Shown piece by piece: positions 56,139 to 64,000 of a DNA stretch of 64,000 nt (position 1 is its first letter; each line of letters begins with the position of its first letter). The DNA is from Lepas anatifera. Lineage: Eukaryota > Arthropoda > Thecostraca > Lepadidae. The position numbers were made by a program, and so were the translations under genes. Location of the stretch: NCBI GenBank assembly GCA_034440635.1, contig JAOTON010000455.1, positions 496,001 through 560,000 of the forward strand, read 5' to 3'. The notes beneath the pieces were generated by a model that searched no databases, was not told the DNA's origin, and saw only the letters and a program-made list of their open reading frames with translations.

Positions 56139-59100
56139 TTAACCAGGATCAAATATTATCGTAAAGTCAATGTCTCTAAGATAGGACAGCAACCGTTCAA
56201 CCATACTGGAGTCACGGCCGATCAATTCTAAGAGTGTGGACTCCTGCCGGTGCACGCCAAAATGCAAAGACCTGCGTCTAGCATATTCCGGACATGAGAC
56301 CAGCACGTGTCGGACCGACAGGGGCGCCGCACATCGCTGACATTGTGGTCGAGGTTCGCCGCATAACAGATATCGGTGAGTGGCCAGCGTGTGGCCAGTC
56401 CGCAATCGACACAACGCCACCTCCTCACGGCGGTTAGGCCGCAGCGAGGATGGCCACTCACCGATCTCAGGTTTGATAACTTTCAACTTGTTATTTATTA
56501 TATTATTCCATTGTTCTTGCCATACACTGCGAAGGTGGGTACATATATATGGGTACAAATCTCTAGCGGGGATTCGTTGCGCACGCCTGCAGGGCCTACG
56601 GGAAGCACGTCGGGCCGCTGCGTCTGCCACTTCATTCAATTGTATTCCAACATGACTTGGGATCCAGCAGAGTGTTACATACTTTCCCAGTCTGGCAAGG
56701 CGGGTTAAGCGCAGGACAATGTTTAAAACAAGTCCATCACTTGGGTTGAAACCACTCACAGCTTGAATGCTGCTAAGGCTATCGGTGAAAATAACGTATT
56801 TCGTGGCATCACTAACTTCGATAAAGCATAGAGCCTTATCCAAGGCGGTGAGTTCAGAGGTGAAAACCGATGCAAAAGATGAAAGTGAGAAATTTCTTGT
56901 TACTGTATCCGTAACAAAAGCGCATCCCACTCCAATATCAGTTTTTGATCCGTCAGTGTAGAACGACACATGATCTGCATACTGTGCAATGTGTTCGAGC
57001 GCCAATTGTTTAAATTCAGTAGGGATAGTATCGGATTTGGTTTTCCCTGCGAGAGTCATGTCGGTTTTTGGGCAGATAAGTTCCCAAGGAGGGATGTCTG
57101 AAAGCTCGCTATGAGTCACAACACTCGGCTGGATACCACTTTCGGCCGAGAAACGTTGGACGCGTACGCCCAGTGGGATTCCTCTTTGCACGTTCACAAA
57201 CAGCCGTAGCATGTTCCGCGAAAAACTGCGTTATATGTTGGGTGTGACGGAGACTGAGCCAGCTTACAGGCGTAACGCTGCCCGAGCAGGCGCCGTCGCA
57301 ATGCGAGAGGTGGTTCATTTGCTTCCACCAACAAGCTGGAGCACGGTGTTGTCCTAAACGCACCTGTGGCCACTCGGAGTGCACTATGGTGAATCGTATC
57401 TAAACAGCGTTTAGCTGATTCCGACGCAGAATCGTATACAAAACAGGCGTAATCCATCTTGGAACGAACAAGAGACCGATAGAGAATGAGAAGTGTCTTC
57501 CTGTCCGCTCCGTACGATAGACGAGATGCACATTTCAAGGCATTCAATGATTTAAAACACTTGTCACGTATATTCCTAATGTGTGCGTTGTATGTCAGCC
57601 GTTTATCAAACGTTACTCCGAGAAACTTTGCTGTCGGTTGGAAAGTGATAGTTTTACCGCGCAACGATACCATAGGTTCCGGACAGGTCCTGCGCCTGCG
57701 ACAGAAATGAACACCAGCGGTTTTTTCGGTCGAAAAATATAATCCATTTTTACTACTCCAGCGTTCCAGATGGTTCACGGCCAGCTGGAGCTGACGGGAA
57801 AGTGCCGGCGTTGTTGAAGCCTTTGCCCATACTGCGATGTCGTCCACGAAAATGGATGCCTGAATGGAAGGTGGGAGTGAATGTGTGACGTCATTTATGG
57901 CCAGAGCGAAGAGGCAGATACTAGAGACGCTCCCTGCGGAATGCCTTCTTCTTGATAAAAGGTGTTTGAGTATGTACCACCTACTCTGACACGGAACGTC
58001 CTATCAGTCAAAAATTTTTCATAAAGAGCCCCATCTGACCTCTGATACCACACTTATGCAACTTTAAAAGGATACCATGTCGCCACGCTGTATCATAAGC
58101 GGCAATGGCGTCAAAGAAGACGGCTCCCAGGTGACGCCTCTCTTTAAATGCAATTCGCACTGAGGTGTCAAGTGATACCAAGTGGTCCACCGTACTGCGG
58201 CCTCTACGAAACCCACACTGGTTGTTATTGATGATGCCCCGGCTTTCCAAATACCAAACGAGTCTTACATTCACCATTTTTTCGAACAACTTGCACATGC
58301 ACGAGGTAAGCGAGATCGGCCTAAAGTGCAAAGGGTCCAATCCAGATTTACCAGGTTTAAGGATTGGTATCACTATAGCCTCCCCGCCACGCCGGTATAA
58401 ATTCGCCGGACTCCCACATCATATTGAATGAGGCCAGCAGTACCCTGAGTGCGCTCTGCGATAGTGCTTTAAACATATCATTGTGAATTAAATCCGGGCC
58501 CTCGGCCACAGGGTGGAGCCCACGAACGGCTGCCGCTAGCTCATGCAAGGTAAAGGGCTTATTGTATGACAGTGTGCTGGTGGTTCCAAAATGTATACTT
58601 TTCTGTTCAGCTAGGGTTTTATATCGCATAAATGAGACATTCTCCCTAACTGAACTACAGCGCTGTGCAATCGCATTTCCTATACAGTCGGCTACTTCTG
58701 TTGGATTGAATATATTCCTACCACCAATCTGCAGAGTTGGTAGTGGTGTGGAGACCGACCTACCTTCGATACGGCGGATTTGACCAAACACTTGAGACAA
58801 TGGCGTAAATCGATTCAGTTTACCTACGTATTCTCTCCAACATTTTCTCTTAGCTTGTTTTATTGTAGCCTGCAGGCGGCTCGAGATTTCCGATACATAT
58901 TTAAGTTTTGCTGAGTGGAATTTCGTTTAAACTGTCTGTAAGCGCGCCGCCGCTCTCGGACAGCGTCACGGCATTCCATGCTCCACCACGGTACCGGTGG
59001 TCGCCGAGGGTTTTTTGATGTTCGCGGTATAGAAGCATAAGCAGCGTCTCGGAGGATAGCTGTAAATTGGTCGACTGTGAACGGTGTTTGGGTTGAAAAG

Positions 59101-59880
59101 GTTTCCAAATAGTCATCCACGAGGGAGCTAAATAAGGACATATCAGCATTTTTCATCTTCCAACGTTGCGGTCTCGTGCCTAAAACAGATGTGTTGTCAC
59201 AAGTCACTAAAACAGGGAAATGGTCACTTCCCATGGGGTCACTGCACACAGCCCAGCTAAACAGAGCAGATAGCTCTGGGCTGCAAAGGCTAAGATCCAA
59301 TGCCGATTCCCGACCGGATGGAATAGTAAGATGTGTTGGTGCTCCGGTGTTTAAAATACAAAGGCTCACACCCTGGATAAAATGATCGAGGTGCCGACCC
59401 CGAGAGTTAATATCTTCACACCCCCAAGCGGTGTGGTGAGCATTAAAGTCTCCCAAGAGAAGGATGGGCGGTGGTAGCTCAGATATAAGCAAATTTAGTT
59501 CACGAGTGGGCATGTCTACCCCAGGGGGTAGGTATATAGAGCAGAGCGAAATCTGCCTTCGAGCGATATATATACGTGCTGCCACGGCTTGCAGCCGTGT
59601 TTGGAGTGATATTTGCTTTGCTGGTATATAATTATTGATTGCGAGAAGAACACCACCGTGGGCGACTGGGTTACGTTCTAAATCCTTTCGAAATATTGAA
59701 AAACCTGTAAGGGAGAAAGGGAACTCAGCTGAGAGTTTAGTTTCTTGCAGGCATATAGCTGCCAGTCCCCTGGATCTTATAAAAGCCTGAGATCCCCGGC
59801 GCTAGTGCGAATTCCACGACAGTTCCACTGCAGAAACGTGTTAATGATGGGGGTGGAAGTTAGGTGAGCGCCTACCAGAG
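56139..59880 (-). pseudogene. LINE ORF2: endonuclease, reverse transcriptase and RNase H (frameshifted)
   Basis: The endonuclease begins FLQWNCRGIR near 59,835. After a frameshift near 59,790 it continues AICLQETKLS (catalytic Glu), VAHGGVLLAINN, LLGDFNAHHTAWG and GSDHFPV (SDH motif). A second shift lies near 58,870. RT carries HFRPISLTSCMCKLFEK, NNQCGFRRGRSTVDHL, FFDAIAAYDTAW (catalytic Asp) and FVDDIAVW (catalytic DD). Shifts lie near 58,375, between 58,008 and 57,850, and near 57,200. RNase H (56,139-57,212) keeps FYTDGSK, SELTALDKAL, IFTDSLSS and WIPSHVGIQLNEVADAAA, followed by a CX2C/HX4C-like CQRCAAPLSVRHVLVSC zinc motif. All catalytic residues remain readable. Confidence 0.88.
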
Positions 59881-59890
59881 CAGCTACTTG

Positions 59891-61512
59891 CTATTTCCAG
59901 TATGGGCCTCCTTGCCCATAGGTTTTCTTTGGGGGCGCAGAGGGCACCCCACTTTGCCTGGGTCGAGACGATGCCCCAGGCCTAGATGTCCCTATTGATG
60001 CTGCTCGGGCTTTAGAAGGTTGTGGCTGGCCTGGAGGAGTCCCGGATGCCACACGTTTGGTGGGAGATCTTCCCCTAGTGCTATCCTCCCTCCGTGACCC
60101 CTCAAACTGCTTCCTGACAGCCGCAACCGACGTCGGCGGCGGTGGGGGTGGCGGAGGTGGCTGATTATCGGACAGAGGAGAAAAGGCAGGAGTAGAGGGC
60201 TGACCGTCAACAGAGATTTCAACGGGGGGCTGGACTGGGGACGGCAGTTGACGTCGCTTCCCACCCCTGCCCACCGTCGTCCAGCCCTCAGTCGCAGGAG
60301 GGGGTCAGGCTCCGGTGTCGCCAAGGGCACCCTTTGCCTCGGAGTGGCGGGAGTCTCAGACGGGGTGTTGGGGGCAGGAGTGGTCCTCTGCTCTCCGCCC
60401 CCACCCCAGCCGGGGCCACGGGCGGCGGGGGAGGGGCGGGAGGGATGGGTGGAGGAGGTGCCGCCTCCGGCTGTGATGTCGGGGCGGCGGGCTGGCCAGA
60501 AATGACCAGCCCCATCCTTCCCTGCCAGGCGGATAAAGTCCGCCAGGGTCAGGGAACGGATGACCTCCTCCGGGGTCATCCGCGGTGTCGGCGTCCTTGA
60601 AGACGCCGCTACGGTGGGTGCTGTACTACGTACTGCCTCTGCATAAGAACTCCGAGGGTGGGAGGCCTCGTAGGTATCCTTTGCAGCTCTGAATGGGATG
60701 CGCTTTGTAACCATAATGGAAAGTATTTCTTTTTCTGTCTTCATACGTGGACAATTTTTGTCGCCTGCTGAATGGGGTCCCTCACAGTTTATGCAAAACA
60801 GTTCTCGTGCATCGCATTCCCTTCCATCGTGCTCGCTTGTTCCGCATCGTTCACACACTTTCTTTCCTTTGCAGAATTTGGCTGTGTGTCCGTAGCGCTG
60901 GCAGGAGAAGCATCGCATTGGGTTGGGGACATAGGGTCTAACTCGGACTTTAACATAACCTACATTCACATCTGTTGGTAGGTCCACACTATCGAACGTC
61001 AATATCAAAGTATCTGTCTCCTCAAGGATCCCTCCTACTTTTCGTCGTACTCTCCTCGCTTCCACTACCCCGCTTTCCGTGAGTCCATCTACTATCTCCT
61101 CTTCAGAAACTCCTTTCAGATCAAAACATGTAATGACACCCTTTGAAAAGTTCTTAGTCTTGTGTGGTACGATAGTGACATACACAGCTACTACTTTCCT
61201 CTGGCCAGCCTCTCGCTTTGTGTATCTGAGTTCGGTTATATCAAGTGCACGCTGTGCGTCTGCAGAACTACTGAGCTCCACCTCCAGGACACCGTCCCGA
61301 AGGCAGCTACATCGCATCACCTTACCCAGTCGGTCGCATGCCTCCTTGCGTTGGAACGGTGAAAGTGACGATAGGGTGGAGTCCACACCCCGAATCATCA
61401 CAACTCGTGGATGGGAGGGCTTCGGAGTGACCCTTTGAGAGCCGGCAGTTTCGTTCTCACCACCCCGATGGGGGAGGGGAGGGGAAGGGTTTGCGGTGTT
61501 GAGTGTATCCAT
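59891..61512 (-). pseudogene. LINE ORF1: nucleic-acid-binding protein with three zinc knuckles
   Basis: Nucleocapsid-like chaperone that coats the element RNA. The ORF starts MDTLNTANPSPPLPHRG. An RRM-like segment precedes three CCHC-type fingers CFSCQRYGHTAKFC, CERCGTSEHDGREC and CINCEGPHSAGDKNC (roughly residues 207-265), then a Pro/Ser-rich tail. Near 60,280 the frame shifts by one; the continuation in the other frame runs through a proline run to KKTYGQGGPYWK and the stop at 59,891. It precedes ORF2 directly. Confidence 0.85.
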
Positions 61513-62580
61513 GAGAAAGTTATTAAATTCAGCCAGCCACGTGCGCCCCCTTCCGACGAGGGTGCTACGAGGCGAGACGACGCACGGGCTGGCTATACGG
61601 GGGAAACGCAGCCGTTACAGAGGGGGGAGAGAGACTCACCAAACCCCCCTGCCCCAACGACGGTCCCCCCTTGCACCTAGCCTAGACGACCCCGGGCGGG
61701 GCCCGACACCCCACCCTCCCCGGGTGAAGTTGGGACCTCACCCAAGGAGGGAGGGGCAGCCGAGCCCCACCAAAGGCCGACAGACTTTTACAATGCTGCT
61801 TCTCTTGTCGATGCCCTCAAGAGTTCCCCGCCCTTGCGGAAATCCAGACCAAAGTAGAGTGTTGCTAGAGGACGACGAACGAACACAGCGCCTCCCTCAG
61901 CTCAGCTACCAGGACTCCTTCATCCCGGGGTACGGGTCGGTGCGCAGCTCACCTTAAAAAGACAGGCGCCCTCGCACGGCCTCATCGGAGCAGGCGACTA
62001 CCACCTGCTCGTCACAACTGATTCCCGGCTGGTCCGAGAGAAGCGAGCCCCCGGCCCGCAGGGCCGGCGATTAGAGGGATCCAATCGCCAGCCACACGAG
62101 CCGGAGGCCCACATACACCCAGACCATCCAGGAATCATAGGCACGTGCAAGGACGCCCATGATACTGGGATAATGTGGGTAACTGGGAAGTTATGAGTTG
62201 GGAAAGGAAGAGGGTCGGTCTGTGCTGTCCAGCCCAGACACGCGCCGCATGCGACCGAGGTGTCCACACTCAAGACGAGCAAGAGTGCACACACCCCCGC
62301 CACCCGCGGAGACACGCCGGGCCAGACAACGCAGGCAGTGGGCAGGAGGGGTGTTTAGGAGTGGGCAGAAAGGATACGGGTGGAAAGGCATGGAGAGACA
62401 AGGAAATAAGGAAAGAAGAGGAAAAGGAACAAGGAGTTGGTGGGATTTGAATTTAGGAAGGCCAAGAAAGGATGAGGATGGCAGTTTCGATTTAGCCTCT
62501 CGCCCGAAGGCGGGAGGCGAAACCCATCCTGCCAACTGGGGTCGCGGGTGTCGTCACATCCCGTACCCAATTATCCATGT
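61513..62580 (-). other. LINE 5' leader
   Basis: GC-rich, no conserved protein. The - strand carries a pyrimidine-rich run cttgttccttttcctcttct near 62,440. The left boundary is uncertain, perhaps near the gggcgagaggctaaat palindromic region at about 62,495-62,520. Confidence 0.5.
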
Positions 62581-63005
62581 GCCGGACCAGTCAGCAGGTG
62601 CCAACTAGTCCAGCAGATGAAAATCGGTCCCCTGCGGGGGCAAAACATTTTAAACGGCTAGGTTTTTGCATATAGATCCATAATATATATTCATACACAA
62701 AGATATGCACGCTACAGCAAAAGTAGAGAACTGATATGTAGAGGATGGCACCCGGGTTAAGGAGCGATGGGTGCGGATGGGGGGGGACGCGAACGGACCA
62801 GCACGGACGCGCACGCACGCGGGACTTCGAGTTCGAGTTCGATACGAGTACGAGTTCGAGTCGACGAGGTGACTCGAACTCGAAAACATGAAAGTGTTGC
62901 TAAGATAAGTGTGCTATTCCATTAAGACGGACTATATATAGAAAACACGGGTGCTATTTTTCCTATTTGACTGTTGCCCCTTTTGTACCAATATGTGCCT
63001 TGCCC
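62581..63005. other. Intergenic stretch
   Basis: Contains a gagttcgagt-type tandem/hairpin run at about 62,824-62,882 and otherwise nothing recognised. Confidence 0.45.
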
Positions 63006-63608
63006 CAGTGGTGGATACAAAAGGCACTTGTGGGGCCCAAGCCCCCCAAAAATTTCAGAATATTTATAGTAACTGTATAGCCGAAGACAGTAGCGGATCC
63101 AAGGGGGAGGGGCAAAAAAGGCATTTATGGCATTTATGGGGGGGCAAACTATGTTTTGCTCTCCAAACGGAAAAGCTCGGGGCAAACTTTGTTTTGCCCT
63201 CCCCCAAAGTGATCGACCTCCTTTTTTCCCCCGACTCATTTTTTGGTTTATGAGCAAGATTCTGGTGCTTTAACTCTCCAACTTCAAACAGAACCAGTTA
63301 AGTTCAGTGTAAATATTGGGCCTCGAACCGGAAAAAGTATCTCAAGCCCATATTTTTCAACCCGTGACGTTTTTTTGCTTTTCGCCTCAAATACCCAAAA
63401 TTCAAAAATTCCACCAGGAAATGATGTTGTAGCGCAACTTTCACGGCGCGACGTTTTTTCTTTTGCTTTTCGACTTTTGACTTTGGTTTGCCCCTCCCAA
63501 ACCGACCGGCTAGATCCGCCACTGGCCGAAGGCCGTTCTGAGGCTGTGGGGGGTGGGGGAAGCTCGACCCCTAGCCCCCCTACCAAATGAAGTACTGGAT
63601 CCGCCACT
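63006..63608 (+). mobile_element. Family C MITE interrupted by another element
   Basis: Left part cagtggtggatacaaaaggc to gtatagccgaag; right part gccgttctgaggctgtgggg to ctggatccgccact. The two halves together equal one family C element. Confidence 0.78.
63088..63524. mobile_element. hAT-like MITE nested in a family C element
   Basis: Termini cagtagcggatccaaggggg and ctagatccgccactg; flanking gccgaaga / gccgaagg is a 7-of-8 target duplication. Inside, gggggcaaact.tgttttgc is repeated and gacgttttttngcttttcg occurs twice. Confidence 0.8.
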
Positions 63609-64000
63609 ACCTTCGTTCTTCTTCAGGGCCCAAAAAAGTGTTCAGTGTGTCACCATTGACAATATCAAACCATAGATGTGTCACCAGACCATGCGGAAAA
63701 TTGTGGCACGTCTTATGTTTGTAGGATACCAATGGATACTCCTGGACTATCTTAATTTTTTTGTTTAATAAGAGGTGCCAATTTTGGCGATTTAGTCCAT
63801 TATTGGTCTGGAGGAAACATGCCGGCTTATTTATGTCACCGTACCCAGCTTGGGCTGTCACCATTTATAATGCCAAAATGGTAGTTTTTTCGACCCCTGC
63901 TTCTTTGGCCTCAGATAAATTTGGGAAAAATTACTGCTGCTGCATCCCTGCTTATTTTTCCCTGTCGATGTTTCAAGAAAAAATTCATCCCATCCATTCT
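63609..64000. other. Unassigned end of window
   Basis: AT-rich sequence without a recognisable exon, repeat or RNA. Confidence 0.4.

Larger units (their letters stand above)
55890..62580 (-). mobile_element. Non-LTR retrotransposon (I/Jockey group), near full length, decayed
   Basis: On the - strand the order is a GC-rich 5' leader (about 62,580-61,513), ORF1 with zinc knuckles, ORF2 with apurinic-type endonuclease, reverse transcriptase and RNase H, then a GC-rich 3' tail rich in ggcgccg motifs (about 56,100-55,890). An RNase H after RT places it in the I group rather than typical Jockey or CR1. The reading frame breaks at least five times, so the copy is inactive unless the breaks are assembly errors. 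Outer ends are approximate. Confidence 0.87.

Overview
The window is animal nuclear DNA, most likely from an arthropod and probably a crustacean. Three things support this: intron-rich protein genes with GT-AG splicing, dense tRNA-derived SINEs and MITEs, and a muscle myosin heavy chain whose central rod is built from mutually exclusive 79-nt hinge exons, an organisation known from insect Mhc. The species cannot be fixed from sequence alone.

Left third (40-20,900, + strand): the 3' two thirds of a muscle myosin heavy chain gene (Mhc), from the last IQ/neck residues through the whole coiled-coil rod to the stop codon and poly(A) signal. I could chain 24 exons per transcript. Every junction closes in phase and the total is 3,372 coding nt (1,123 residues plus stop). 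The best discovery is a cluster of three consecutive 79-nt exons (8167-8245, 8745-8823, 9054-9132). Each encodes an alternative 26-residue hinge, where Drosophila exon 15 has two versions. Introns carry a TTAA-flanked MITE, two CAGTGGCGGAT-type MITEs next to splice acceptors, a dead partial copy of one exon, and an apparent GC-AG intron.

Middle (22,496-46,290, - strand): a large gene converging tail-to-tail on Mhc, recognisable as KATNIP (KIAA0556, katanin-interacting ciliary basal-body protein). It has repeated DUF4457-type modules ([41 protein letters not shown]). Eighteen exons were located. One exon is missing between 26,834 and 30,064, and the true 5' end is uncertain. The upstream side of one KATNIP exon has expanded into a 46-bp minisatellite of about 25 units, each carrying a copy of that exon's 3' splice site. 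A 130-unit (CA)n and long (AT)n tracts lie in other introns.

Right part (46.3-64 kb): repeat-rich intergenic sequence. It holds compound tRNA-type SINEs, a second copy of the TTAA element with an internal 30-bp tandem array, a hAT-like MITE with a perfect 8-bp target duplication and a SINE nested inside it, and a nearly full-length but frameshifted I/Jockey-group LINE on the - strand (ORF1 with three zinc knuckles; ORF2 with endonuclease, reverse transcriptase and RNase H). Near the end is another transposon-in-transposon nest. No rRNA, functional tRNA, CRISPR or prokaryotic features were seen.
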